Below, one piece after another: positions 42,260 to 51,083 of a stretch of 64,000 nucleotides of DNA (the first letter of the stretch is position 1; each line of letters begins with the position of its first letter). The notes below the pieces were generated by a model, which worked only from the letters and a program-made list of their open reading frames with translations, was not told the origin of the DNA and did no database searches. Origin of the DNA: Corynebacterium urealyticum DSM 7109 (GTDB lineage Bacteria > Actinomycetota > Actinomycetes > Mycobacteriales > Mycobacteriaceae); the NCBI RefSeq assembly GCF_000069945.1, contig NC_010545.1:62001-126000 (forward strand), read 5' to 3'. The position numbers and the translations under genes were made by a program.

Positions 42260-43587
42260 TACTTGGGGGTTTCCTCCTGATCGCTGTTGTTGGCGGGTCC
42301 GGCGTGGCCAATAGAGCCGGTGTGTCCGCTGGGATCGGCTTCGCTGCCACTGTGGCTCGGGTGATTGTTCGGGTCCAGTGGCAGCGTGAGGATAACTTCC
42401 GTGCCGCCGGTGGTGTCGAATTCCACGCTACCGCCAGCCTTAGCCATCCTCTCGATGATGGAGCCCCGCACACCATGGCGGTCGGTTGGAACCTGATCGA
42501 GGTCGAAGCCGGGTCCCCGGTCGCGCACGAAGATCTCGATGCGGGTGGTGCCGAGCTCCGCATAGACGCTGATCTCGGAGCATCCGGAGTGTTTCGCGGC
42601 GTTGACCATCGCCTCGCGGGCGGCGAGCACCAGGTCGATGGATTCCGGGGTGCTGGGGATGTCCTCGCCCACGAGGACGGGGCGGATCTGCACTCCGTAG
42701 GCGTCCTCCACCTCGCCGCAGGCCACGCGCAGCGCGCCCATGACGGTGGTGGTTTCCACGGATTCGCCCTCGCCGAACAGCCACTGGCGCAGCTGGCGCT
42801 CCTGGCTGCGAGCTGCTGCCACGGTGTGGGGTTCGGAGGAGTTTTTCTGAATCAACGCCAAGGTTTGGAGCACACTGTCGTGAATCCGGGAGCTGATGCG
42901 CTGCCGTTCGGCTTCGGCGGCTTTTTGCTGCATATTCTCAGATGCCATGCGCCAGAGGCGCAGCCAGAGCGGGACCAGCAGCACACCGAAGCCCACGACT
43001 AGCGCCAAGGCGGCGACCACAGCCCACAGGAGGACCTGAGGCGTAGTCGAATTATTCTCGGCGAGAAGCTGCCACACCAGCAGCACGACTCCGCCGAGCG
43101 TCAGCAGCGTGCCACCGATCAGAGATACCCACTGCACCCATGAAGGGCCGGCCATTTTAGGGGTGTCACCTGGTGCGTTTGCCGTGTCCCCGTCAGCCTC
43201 GGGGCGGTACGTCCGCCACACCAACACCGCACCAAGGATCGCGACCAGGGCTGGGAGCGTGATTCCGCCATCTGCGTCGAAGGAAACACTGGCGGTAACC
43301 AGGACCGCCGCAGCCAGGAGCAGTAGCCAGCGGTGGGAACGAGCGCGCACAGCCTTGGTCCCCCGTGTGGCGTCGGTGAGCGCCCAGGTTCCGCAGTACA
43401 ACCCCAGGGCTACCGGGGGAATCACACAGAGCACAACCGCGATGAGCCGAATAAGCAGGGTGGATAACCCCAGGTGCTCCGCCAACCCCGAGCACACGCC
43501 AGCGAGGACCCGGTCCGCCGAATTACGGCGGTACGTGGGGTAGGGGTGCGGCAGCTCACTGCGTGGCTGGTTGGGCGTATCGGTCAT
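42259..43587 (-). CDS. esrS: PspC-domain sensor histidine kinase EsrS-like
   Basis: A 442-residue kinase. It begins with a PspC domain (about 15-75: RNSADRVLAGVCSGLAEHLGLSTLLIRLIAV) in the membrane, then more membrane helices (about 100-215), then a NarX-type HisKA_3 dimerisation helix with the phosphohistidine in RISSRIHDSVLQTLALIQK and a HATPase_c region ending FVRDRGPGFDLDQVPTDRHGVRGSIIERM. The PspC domain at the front is a hallmark of the EsrS/LiaS-like actinobacterial kinases. ATG at 43587 is used; the extension to 43623 crosses a proposed operator. Confidence 0.9.
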   Translation of the reverse strand: MTDTPNQPRSELPHPYPTYRRNSADRVLAGVCSGLAEHLGLSTLLIRLIAVVLCVIPPVALGLYCGTWALTDATRGTKAVRARSHRWLLLLAAAVLVTASVSFDADGGITLPALVAILGAVLVWRTYRPEADGDTANAPGDTPKMAGPSWVQWVSLIGGTLLTLGGVVLLVWQLLAENNSTTPQVLLWAVVAALALVVGFGVLLVPLWLRLWRMASENMQQKAAEAERQRISSRIHDSVLQTLALIQKNSSEPHTVAAARSQERQLRQWLFGEGESVETTTVMGALRVACGEVEDAYGVQIRPVLVGEDIPSTPESIDLVLAAREAMVNAAKHSGCSEISVYAELGTTRIEIFVRDRGPGFDLDQVPTDRHGVRGSIIERMAKAGGSVEFDTTGGTEVILTLPLDPNNHPSHSGSEADPSGHTGSIGHAGPANNSDQEETPK

Positions 43588-43621
43588 AGGATTCAGTATT
43601 TCACGTCCCCCGGAGCCCCAC

Positions 43622-43640
43622 ATCAGGGTAAAACCCCGAT
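43622..43640. promoter_or_regulatory. Palindromic site A in the esrS-esrI divergent region
   Basis: ATCAGGGTAAAACCCCGAT, a near-perfect inverted repeat (ATC-n-GGGT, ACCC-n-GAT), 35 nt before the esrS start. A second copy is at 43700. Both are followed by T/GTG-containing sequence. Probably the EsrR operator. Confidence 0.7.
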
Positions 43641-43699
43641 ATTGTGCCAGGGGAGGGGAGGGAACTGTGGCTCGCCCGTGGGAACCCTGAGCCGATAAA

Positions 43700-43718
43700 A
43701 TCAGGGTTTCTCCCCGAT
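43700..43718. promoter_or_regulatory. Palindromic site B in the esrS-esrI divergent region
   Basis: ATCAGGGTTTCTCCCCGAT, the same 19-bp site as at 43622 (15 of 19 bases equal), 34 nt before the esrI start. Each copy is therefore about equally far from the start codon of its own divergent gene. Confidence 0.7.
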
Positions 43719-43751
43719 GTGTGTTTGGGCTGGATCAGCAGAGTTAGAAGC

Positions 43752-44516
43752 ATGAGGAATTTCACCAACAGCAACCAATCCGGCGGTGAGCATCCAGCTG
43801 CCGGTTCCCAACAACCCACGTCGGTGTCCTTCTCTCAAACGGTCAGCGAGATGTGGCGCACCCGCCCGTACCGTCTGCCGAAGAAGGACGGCTCCCGCGC
43901 CTGGATCAGCGGTGTCTGCGAAGGCATCGCGGTCCGCTACCAAGTTGACCCGCTGCTCATCCGAATCCTGTTCGTGGCTCTTGCTCTCGCGGGCGGCTTC
44001 GGTGTTGCCCTCTATGCGGCCGCTGTGCTTGCACTGCCCCGTCGCGGTGTGGAGCAGCCGGCTGTAGAACGCCTCCTGAACTGGAAGATTCCCGAGGACT
44101 CTGCCCCGGGCGGCAAGGAACGGCAGGCCACGTTGAAGGCCGAGCGCCGCACCGCAGTATGCGCCACCATCGTGCTCGCCCTGTGTTTCATGGTGAGCGC
44201 CACGATCCTGCAGGTGGGTAGCTTGTTGCTGCTCCTGGTCTGTGCCGCGGGGGTCTGGTTCCTCCACAAGAGGATGCCAATCCCGCCGCAGGTGATGGAA
44301 AATTTTAAATACCCCGCCGGTTTTGAGGCAACTGTTGCCGGTGCGCCCGGCGGGCCGGCGTCCACCGACGTCGCTGGTCCGGTGACGCCACCGAGCTGGA
44401 ACTCCCTGGGCCCCACGGCCTTCGCCTGGGCTGAACATGAGGGTGCGGAGGACCCGGCGGGTGATACCGCGCATCAGGCTTCTGAACCGAGCGACGGGGA
44501 TCAGCCCCGGGCCTAG
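43752..44516 (+). CDS. esrI: PspC-domain integral membrane protein EsrI-like
   Basis: A 254-residue membrane protein with a central PspC domain (about 38-100: LPKKDGSRAWISGVCEGIAVRYQVDPLLIRILFVALALAGGFGVALY), two more hydrophobic segments (about 137-175) and a soluble Pro/Ala/Glu-rich tail. It is divergent from the kinase gene and shares its operator region. In C. glutamicum EsrI inhibits the EsrSR response until the envelope is stressed. ATG at 43752; an upstream in-frame ATG at 43644 would run through operator B and is rejected. A terminator follows. Confidence 0.86.
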   Translation: MRNFTNSNQSGGEHPAAGSQQPTSVSFSQTVSEMWRTRPYRLPKKDGSRAWISGVCEGIAVRYQVDPLLIRILFVALALAGGFGVALYAAAVLALPRRGVEQPAVERLLNWKIPEDSAPGGKERQATLKAERRTAVCATIVLALCFMVSATILQVGSLLLLLVCAAGVWFLHKRMPIPPQVMENFKYPAGFEATVAGAPGGPASTDVAGPVTPPSWNSLGPTAFAWAEHEGAEDPAGDTAHQASEPSDGDQPRA

Positions 44517-44547
44517 CACTCGCAGGTAACCGCTTGCGCTGCAGTAC

Positions 44548-44572
44548 AAGGAGCCCTTTGGGGCTCCTTTTT
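44548..44572 (+). terminator. Rho-independent terminator after esrI
   Basis: AGGAGCCC (44549-44556) / GGGCTCCT (44561-44568) with TTTG loop and TTTTT. Near-identical to the terminator at 41477. It lies 8 nt before the convergent hrpB stop. Confidence 0.92.
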
Positions 44573-44580
44573 CTTGTGCC

Positions 44581-47196
44581 CTAACCCGCCGCCGGGTCCT
44601 GGGGCCAGGCGTGCTTCGGGTAGCGGCCCCGCATATCTTTGCGCACCCCCTGATAAGGCCCGGCCCAGAAACTCCCCAGGTCATCGGTCACCGCCACCGG
44701 CCGTTGCGCCGGGGAGAGCAGGTGGAACTGCACCCGCCGGCCCGCAATGCGCGGGGACTCCGTGAGGCCGAACGCGTCCTGCAGCTTCGTCGCCAACACC
44801 ACGGGCTCGGCGTGGGGTTCCGCGGCTGGCGCTGCCTGCCCCTCGCCGGAGCTCCCCGGGACGACGTCGCCTGGGGCAACGCTGGCAGCATCACTCACAG
44901 CGCCAGCCGCGGAGCTTCCGATCAGCACCTCCGGGTAGGTCAGTCGCCTCGTCCGCCCGCTCGGCAGCTCCAGGGACTCCGGCGCAAGCTCGTCGATCGG
45001 CTGATCCCACGGGATCAGCCCGCGCAGCAGGCTCGCCACATCCGGCCGCCGACCGGCAGCAATATCCGCCGCGATAAAGCTCAGCAGCTCCGCCGGCAGC
45101 CCCGCCCGCAGATCCGGGTAGCCCGACGCACGTTCGAACCCGGCTACTGCGGCGTCGTGCAAGTACTGCATGCGTTTCACCAGCTCGCGGGCGTTGCTGC
45201 TGAGCTGCAGCATTTCCTCCAACTGCTCCGGGGACGCCTGCGCAATCGCAGCGGAGACCGCCTGTTCCGCCTCCGCCGCGCTGGGCTTGGCCGGGGCGCT
45301 GCTCAACTCGATCGCCCCCACGATTGTCCGCTCCCGTGCCTGCACCCGCTTCTTCTCCAGGCTGTAGCTCGCGGTCCTTTCCTTTTGGACGCCACCGGCT
45401 GCAGCCAGGGCCAGCTCCTCGGAGATCGGCATGGCCGAGCGCAGGATCGAACCCGTCCCGGACTTCCGCGCGGACGCCGATTCGCTGCGCCCGATATCCG
45501 CCACCGCGAACCACTGCTCATTGTGCGGCGCATCCACCCCGGGCATGCTCTTTGGGATCACTGCCCCGGTGCCGCCCACGGTCAGCACCCGTTCCGACCC
45601 AGGCTCAACGCGCCGGGCCAGCAAATCGGGCCGCGCGCACGCGATCGTGTAGGCGATGGCGTCCTCCCCGGTCAGCGGGTCGCTGAGCTCACGTGGGGCG
45701 TGCGGCTGCAACAAGCGGACGAGCCTGCGTACCGCCGGGTCCTTCGGCGAGATATCCCGGATCGCGCCGGCTGGGGCACGCTGGGAACTGGCGACGTCCA
45801 AAAACTGCAGCACACGGGCCACGAGTTCCACCGGGACGCGCCGGCTGGCGAGTAGGCCGCCGCGGGCGTGGCGCGGATCGAGGGGGAGCGTGACCAGCAG
45901 TTCCCCGAGTTCGGTGATGGTTCCGTCGGCGTCGAGCGCCCCCAACTGGCGGAGCGTGGCAGCGGCGGCAGCGGCGTTGTTCTGGGGCAAGGGGTCCGGC
46001 AGGGCCAGGCCCTCACCCATGGGTGCGCCCCAGGCGGCGACGTCCAGCAGCGCGCCGGTGAGGTCGCTGGTCTGGATCGCAGGGGCGGCAAACTCCGGCA
46101 GTCGGGCCCACTCATCCGCGCTGATTAGGCGGAACACCGTGCCCGGGCCCTCGCGGCCCGCACGACCCGCCCGCTGCACGCAGCTGGCCTGGGCGGCGGA
46201 CTCCGTGACCAGGACGGACATGCCGCGGGAGGAATCGCGCCGGGAAACGCGGGAAAGGCAGGTATCCACGACGACGCGCACGCCCGGCACCGTGATCGAG
46301 GATTCGGCGACGTCCGTGGCGAAAATGACCCGGCGGGTGGGGTTGGCGCTGGTGGCCCCGCGCGGGTTGACGATCTCGGACTGCTGCTTCGGGCTGAGCT
46401 GGCCGTGCAGCGCGAAGGCGGCAAGCCCGGGTGAGTCGAATTGCTGGGCGAGCAGCTCGGTGCCGCGGATGGTCGGGACGAAGGCCAGGATGTCGCCCTC
46501 GGCGGTATCGGCGAGCGCGCGGCGCACCCCGGCGGCGATGAAGGCTTCGATGGAACCGGGCTGGCCAGGCCTGCTATCGCTGCGGCGGTGGGTGATGGAA
46601 TCCGCGGCAGCGGCGTAGTGGATCTCCAATGGGTAGATCGGGGCTGGAACGTGCACCACCGCCTCCGGTACCCCGAGCAGATTCGCGAAACGCTGGGCGT
46701 CCACCGTCGCGGACATCGCCAGGATCAGCAGGTCATCGCGCAACTCCCGCAGCTGGGCGGCGATGGCGAAGACCAGGTCGGATTCGATGTGGCGCTCATG
46801 CACCTCATCCACGACGATCGCGCCCACCCCAGGCAGGTCGGGGTCCCGCAGCATGCGCCGGAGCAGCACGCCGGGGGTCACCATCTCGATCCGGGTCTGC
46901 TTGGATACGCGGGAGTCCCCGCGGACGGTATAGCCGACTTCTTGGCCCAGTTCGGTGCCTCGCAGCTCGGCGAGACGGGCAGCGGCGGAGCGGGCAGCCA
47001 CGCGCCGGGGCTGGGTCACGATCACGCGCTGATCAGGGGCAACCAGATCAGCATCGGCGAGGAACTGCGGGGCCAGGGTGGTCTTGCCCGTGCCCGGCGG
47101 GGCGTGCACCACAGCCGCGCCGAACTCCGCGAGCGCGCTGAGCAGGGACGTGCGGCCAGCGGAAAAGGGCAGCTTAGGGGTGGGGTTGGTAGACAT
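44581..47196 (-). CDS. hrpB: ATP-dependent helicase HrpB
   Basis: An 871-residue DEAH-box helicase. Motifs: PPGTGKTT (34-40), TQPRRVAARSAA, DEVHERH, AMSATVDA, FATDVAESSITVPGV and QRAGRAGR. The HA2 region and the HrpB-specific C-terminal domain follow, ending AWPQDPAAG. ATG at 47196 is preferred to 47208. HrpB-type RNA helicases are conserved in many bacteria, often with unclear targets. A Ser/Ala/Gly-rich insert lies near residues 770-800. Promoter expected in the 110-nt gap upstream. Confidence 0.93.
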   Translation of the reverse strand: MSTNPTPKLPFSAGRTSLLSALAEFGAAVVHAPPGTGKTTLAPQFLADADLVAPDQRVIVTQPRRVAARSAAARLAELRGTELGQEVGYTVRGDSRVSKQTRIEMVTPGVLLRRMLRDPDLPGVGAIVVDEVHERHIESDLVFAIAAQLRELRDDLLILAMSATVDAQRFANLLGVPEAVVHVPAPIYPLEIHYAAAADSITHRRSDSRPGQPGSIEAFIAAGVRRALADTAEGDILAFVPTIRGTELLAQQFDSPGLAAFALHGQLSPKQQSEIVNPRGATSANPTRRVIFATDVAESSITVPGVRVVVDTCLSRVSRRDSSRGMSVLVTESAAQASCVQRAGRAGREGPGTVFRLISADEWARLPEFAAPAIQTSDLTGALLDVAAWGAPMGEGLALPDPLPQNNAAAAAATLRQLGALDADGTITELGELLVTLPLDPRHARGGLLASRRVPVELVARVLQFLDVASSQRAPAGAIRDISPKDPAVRRLVRLLQPHAPRELSDPLTGEDAIAYTIACARPDLLARRVEPGSERVLTVGGTGAVIPKSMPGVDAPHNEQWFAVADIGRSESASARKSGTGSILRSAMPISEELALAAAGGVQKERTASYSLEKKRVQARERTIVGAIELSSAPAKPSAAEAEQAVSAAIAQASPEQLEEMLQLSSNARELVKRMQYLHDAAVAGFERASGYPDLRAGLPAELLSFIAADIAAGRRPDVASLLRGLIPWDQPIDELAPESLELPSGRTRRLTYPEVLIGSSAAGAVSDAASVAPGDVVPGSSGEGQAAPAAEPHAEPVVLATKLQDAFGLTESPRIAGRRVQFHLLSPAQRPVAVTDDLGSFWAGPYQGVRKDMRGRYPKHAWPQDPAAG

Positions 47197-47306
47197 ACTG
47201 CCTATCAAATTAGCCCACGGTGGTGCGCGATTGTGGCGGGCGCCGAGGTAGAGGAGTCACCGGGCAGAGCAGTGGAGTGCCTTGCCGTGGGCTTGCCGTG
47301 GCGGAC

Positions 47307-47663
47307 CTAGCGGACGGAGGTCCGCAGCACGCTGAGCAGGCCGTCGGCGGGGCCGATGACGTCGTCGCCGAGGACGTAGAGCAGCAGCGCGACCAGAATC
47401 AGGGCGACGACCCCGACCACCAGGAGGGTCGACGTCACGGTGAGCCACAGTCGTGGGGTCGGGTCCTCGCCATCGTAGTAGAAGGGGAGCGTCGCGCGGG
47501 GCGCGGGTTGATCCTGCGGTGCGGGATCGATGGGTTGGCCATCGGAGGTGAGGAAGCCGCCGAGTGCGGGGAGGGTGGCCTTGAAGGTGCCGGTATCGCG
47601 GGGCTCGTCGTTCTCGGGGTGATCCTTCGCCGGGCGGGGGCGGTTCATCGACGGTGTGGTCAT
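47307..47663 (-). CDS. Small single-pass membrane protein, unknown
   Basis: A 118-residue protein. A polar Pro/Asp-rich front (MTTPSMNRPRPAKDHPEND) is followed by a patch GTFKATLPALGGFLTSDG, a Pro-rich stretch and one membrane helix (about 74-97). The strong ribosome site AAGGAGGG 7 nt before the ATG supports it as real. I do not recognise its family. It lies upstream of hrpB in the same direction with a 110-nt gap. Confidence 0.7.
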   Translation of the reverse strand: MTTPSMNRPRPAKDHPENDEPRDTGTFKATLPALGGFLTSDGQPIDPAPQDQPAPRATLPFYYDGEDPTPRLWLTVTSTLLVVGVVALILVALLLYVLGDDVIGPADGLLSVLRTSVR

Positions 47664-48042
47664 CGTGGCCCTCCTTTGCTTGCCTGGCGAACTGCTCGAT
47701 CACGTTTTAAGGGATGCCTGCTGCGCTCTGCGTTGGCCACCGTAGGGCAGCGCGACCCAAGAAGAGGCACCCGGGATAGTGAGCTGATTTTAGCTATATG
47801 AATACCATTTCCGCAAGCATCGAAACGGGGGTAATTTTCCGGAGGTAGCGATAATGGGAAAACCCTGACCAGCAGGTTTGAGAATGATTTAACCCCGCGG
47901 CGGGGCTGAATTCTGCCTTAAGCAGAGGGCGATGTCTGCTGCGCCCGCTAGTGTGCACAGCGAAGTGCATGGCGAGCCGCGCGGGGCACAGGTCACGAGC
48001 GGCGAACCAATACTTCGCACAGCCTAAACTCGAGGGGGAATT
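47664..48042. other. 379-nt gap upstream of tag, with mini-ORFs
   Basis: No gene is supported. There is an AT-rich patch (47788-47835) with TATATGAAT. Two tiny ORFs are visible on the + strand: a 16-codon one from ATG 47799 and a four-codon one whose ATG follows GGAGG. A short GC hairpin CCCCG-CGG-CGGGG lies at 47893-47905. It may be a leader or promoter region of tag, or of the leftward small gene. Confidence 0.4.
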
Positions 48043-48729
48043 ATGGATAAGCACACATCTGACAACCATCGCCAGCCGGGCGCGACCGCGCGCGGCAACA
48101 TCATCGGCGCCGACGGCGTGGTTCGCCCGCCCTGGGCCACGCGCTCCGAGCTGGAGCGGCAGTACTTCGACGAGGAATGGGGCCGACCCATCATCACGGA
48201 ATCCGGCCTGCTCGAGCGGATCTGCCTCGAGGGCTTCCAGTCGGGGCTGTCGTGGGCGACGATTCTGCGCAAGCGTCGCGCTTTCAGGGATCACTTCTTC
48301 CTTTTCGACGCCACCCGCATCACGCAGATGAGCGCAGAGCAGCGCGAGGCGGCGCTCGCCGACCCTGCGCTGATCCGCAACCCGCGAAAGCACGCCGCGA
48401 TCTACCGAAATGCCGAGGCCACGGTGGCCCTCCGGGAGGACCCGGAGCTGCAGGAGCTGCCGGAAGGGCACCCTGCGCGGGAGATCCTGGGCGGGGCGGC
48501 GCGTCGCCTGCCCGCGGGCCTGCCGGTGCTGATCTGGTCCTACGCCCCGGCCGAGCACCAGCCCCCAGCGCACATCGCAGAGATGCCCTCGGAGTCAGAG
48601 GAGTCGGTGGCGATGGCCGCAGAACTCAAACGCCGCGGCTTCACTTTTGTGGGCCCGACCACCTGCTATGCGCTGATGCAGGCCATCGGGATGGTCGACG
48701 ACCGGGTGCCGGAGCCAGACGCCGAGTAG
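48043..48729 (+). CDS. tag: DNA-3-methyladenine glycosylase I homologue
   Basis: A 228-residue Tag-family protein: QYFDEEWGRPI, LERICLEGFQSGLSWATILRKR, IRNPRKHAAIYRNA and FVGPTTCYALMQAIGMVDD. It removes 3-methyladenine from alkylated DNA. The conserved Glu and Trp of the ICLEG...GLSW pocket are kept. The four zinc ligands of E. coli Tag (a Cys near the N-terminus, the His of YHDNEWG, and the C-terminal His and Cys) are all replaced here. The start has GAGGGGGA about 7 nt upstream. Confidence 0.9.
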   Translation: MDKHTSDNHRQPGATARGNIIGADGVVRPPWATRSELERQYFDEEWGRPIITESGLLERICLEGFQSGLSWATILRKRRAFRDHFFLFDATRITQMSAEQREAALADPALIRNPRKHAAIYRNAEATVALREDPELQELPEGHPAREILGGAARRLPAGLPVLIWSYAPAEHQPPAHIAEMPSESEESVAMAAELKRRGFTFVGPTTCYALMQAIGMVDDRVPEPDAE

Positions 48730-48731
48730 CC

Positions 48732-50984
48732 CTAGAGGCGGGCGGCGAGCTCCACTGCCTGCCGGATCGCACGCTTGGCGTCCAGCTCCGCGGCGACATC
48801 CGCGCCACCAACGATGTGGACCTTCTGCTCCGCGTCGTCGCTGGTGCCGTCGGCCTTGTCTGGGCGGACGGACTCCTGGCCGGTGCACAGCACAACGGTG
48901 TCGACCGGGATGACCAGCTCCTTGCGCTCCTCGCGGATGGCGGTCTCCAGGCGGGCGAGCTCCTCGGTATCCTTGGCCTTCTTCGCCTTGGCCAGAGCCT
49001 TCTGCAGCTCCTTGATGTCCTGGGCTGGCACCGTGATGTGCAGGCCCTCGGAGTCCAGCTTCTCGTAGGTCACGCCCACGATCTGCTCCACCCCGGCCAT
49101 CGCCACTGCCGCGCGGTGCACCCAGCCGGTGGTCTTGCCCAGCCCACGGCCCATGCGGGTGATCTTGCGCTGCAGCATGGTGACCTTGCGCAGCGGCTGC
49201 GGCGGGTTCGGTCGGGTCAGGTTCGCACGTACCTCCGGGTCGGTGGTTACGCCCCAGTGCTCGTTCCACTCGCGGATGGACTGTGGCTGGCCGCCCCGGT
49301 CCTCCACCAGGAACTCAGTGACGTCGTAGCCGATGCCGCCCGCGCCGATGACGGCGACGTTCTTGCCGGCCTCCTTCTCACGGCTGAGCAGCTCCGCGTA
49401 GGTCATGGCGCTCACGCCATCGACCTCGCCGCGTAGTGCCTCCGCCAGGCCCGGGAACTCCGGGATGCGCGGGGTCACGCCGCTGGCCACCACGACCTCG
49501 TCGAAGCCGGCCTCCAGCAGCTCCTCTGGGGTGCGCGGGGAGCCCAGGTGGATCGGTACCTCGCGCTTAGCCAGGCGGGCCTGCACGTTCTTCAGCGCCT
49601 CGACGAACTCCTCCTTGCCAGGGATTCGCATGGCCAGCTGGAACTGGCCGCCGACCTTATCGCTGGCCTCGAAGATCTCCACGCGGTGGCCACGTTCCGC
49701 CAGGGCCTCGGCACCGAACAGACCAGCAACACCAGCGCCGATCACGCCCACCCACTTCGCGGTCCGGGTTGGCAGCAGCTTCAGCTCCGTCTCGTAACCC
49801 GCGCGTGGGTTGACCAGGCAGGTTGCCCGCTCATTGGTGAAGGTGTGGTCCAGGCAGGCCTGGTTACAAGCGATGCAGTGGTTGATCAGCTCTGCCTCGC
49901 CTGCCGCAGCCCGGTTGACGAATCCAGCATCCGCCAGCATCGGGCGGGCCAGGGAGACGAACTCGCCGAAGGGTTCGCCACCGGTGCGGGCCTCGCCACC
50001 CTCCGGGTTGAAGGAGCCGTCCAACAGCTGCTCGGCGACCTGCGGGGTGTTGATGCGGTTAGCGATGACCACCGGCACATCCACGACCTTGCGCAGCTCG
50101 GCGGTCGCCCAGGCGAAGGCGCCACGCGGCACGGAAGTGACGATCGTCGGAACCTGCGCCTCGTGCCAGCCGATACCCGAGCTGAACATGTCCACCCCGG
50201 CGTCCTGCAGCTGGCGGGCTAACTCGTGGATCTCCTCCTGAGTCTGGCCACCTTCGACCAGATCCAGCACGGAGATGCGGTAGTCGATGAGGAAGTCCTC
50301 AGGGACCGCGGCACGAACCGCCTTGACGATCTCGATGGGGAAGCGCATCCGCTTCTCCGCAGAACCACCCCAGTCATCGGTGCGCTGGTTCGTGCGCTCC
50401 GCGAGGAACTGGTTGATCAGGTAGCCCTCGGAACCCATGATCTGAACGCCGTCGTAGCCGGCGTCCTTGGCATACTTCGCCGCCTCGCCATAGGCCTTGA
50501 TCGTCGCGCGGACCTCCTCGTCGGAGAGCTCACGCGCCGGGAACGGGGTGATCGGGGACTGGGTTGCGGAGGCGGACACCGCCATCGGGTGGTAGCCGTA
50601 ACGGCCGGCATGCAGCAGCTGCAGGATGGCCAGCGCGCCACCAGCGTGGGTGGCCTCGGTGACCTGGCGGTGGGCGTCAGCGATCTCCTGGGAATTAAAG
50701 GGCTGGCCAAAAGGCGTCAGATTGCCCTCCAGCACGGGAGGGTAGCCACCAGTCACGATGGCTGCGACACCGCCCTCTGCGCGCTCGCGGAAGAACTCGG
50801 CGAGCTTCGGGGCGTCCTCGAGCTTGTCCTCCAGTCCGGTGTGCATCGAACCCATGATCACGCGGTTGCGGAAAGTCTTGCCGCCAACCTCGAGGGGCGA
50901 AAGCATCGTCGGGTACTGGGACTCTCCCGCCGCACCAGAATCGGCGGAAGAGCTGGAAGCGTTAGTGAATGCGGGGCTTGTCAT
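48732..50984 (-). CDS. NADH:flavin oxidoreductase / 2,4-dienoyl-CoA reductase-like flavoprotein
   Basis: A 750-residue three-cofactor enzyme of the FadH/trimethylamine-dehydrogenase type. An OYE-like FMN barrel (about 25-370) has the block TPFPARELSDEEV and DGVQIMGSEGYLINQFLAERTNQRTDDWGGS. A [4Fe-4S] site follows: CIACNQACLDHTF...CLVNP. The FAD/NAD(P) domains have VGVIGAGVAGLFGAEAL and VAVIGAGGIGYDVTEFL. In E. coli FadH reduces 2,4-dienoyl-CoA during unsaturated fatty acid oxidation. The first 25 residues are Ser/Ala-rich and extra. ATG 50984; single unit, 2 nt from the convergent tag gene. Confidence 0.9.
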   Translation of the reverse strand: MTSPAFTNASSSSADSGAAGESQYPTMLSPLEVGGKTFRNRVIMGSMHTGLEDKLEDAPKLAEFFRERAEGGVAAIVTGGYPPVLEGNLTPFGQPFNSQEIADAHRQVTEATHAGGALAILQLLHAGRYGYHPMAVSASATQSPITPFPARELSDEEVRATIKAYGEAAKYAKDAGYDGVQIMGSEGYLINQFLAERTNQRTDDWGGSAEKRMRFPIEIVKAVRAAVPEDFLIDYRISVLDLVEGGQTQEEIHELARQLQDAGVDMFSSGIGWHEAQVPTIVTSVPRGAFAWATAELRKVVDVPVVIANRINTPQVAEQLLDGSFNPEGGEARTGGEPFGEFVSLARPMLADAGFVNRAAAGEAELINHCIACNQACLDHTFTNERATCLVNPRAGYETELKLLPTRTAKWVGVIGAGVAGLFGAEALAERGHRVEIFEASDKVGGQFQLAMRIPGKEEFVEALKNVQARLAKREVPIHLGSPRTPEELLEAGFDEVVVASGVTPRIPEFPGLAEALRGEVDGVSAMTYAELLSREKEAGKNVAVIGAGGIGYDVTEFLVEDRGGQPQSIREWNEHWGVTTDPEVRANLTRPNPPQPLRKVTMLQRKITRMGRGLGKTTGWVHRAAVAMAGVEQIVGVTYEKLDSEGLHITVPAQDIKELQKALAKAKKAKDTEELARLETAIREERKELVIPVDTVVLCTGQESVRPDKADGTSDDAEQKVHIVGGADVAAELDAKRAIRQAVELAARL

Positions 50985-51083
50985 GTCGTTGATTTTGCCC
51001 TAGCAGGCTGGCGAAGATGCGCAAATGCAATAAAAAGGAAAGCAAAAACGACTCGCCCAATCCGGCACCGTAGGATGGGCAGC

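Noticed and set aside
50226..51083. Long N-terminal extension of the S4-domain gene
   Set aside because: It runs antisense through the flavoprotein gene. The S4 fold begins just after the ATG at 51084.
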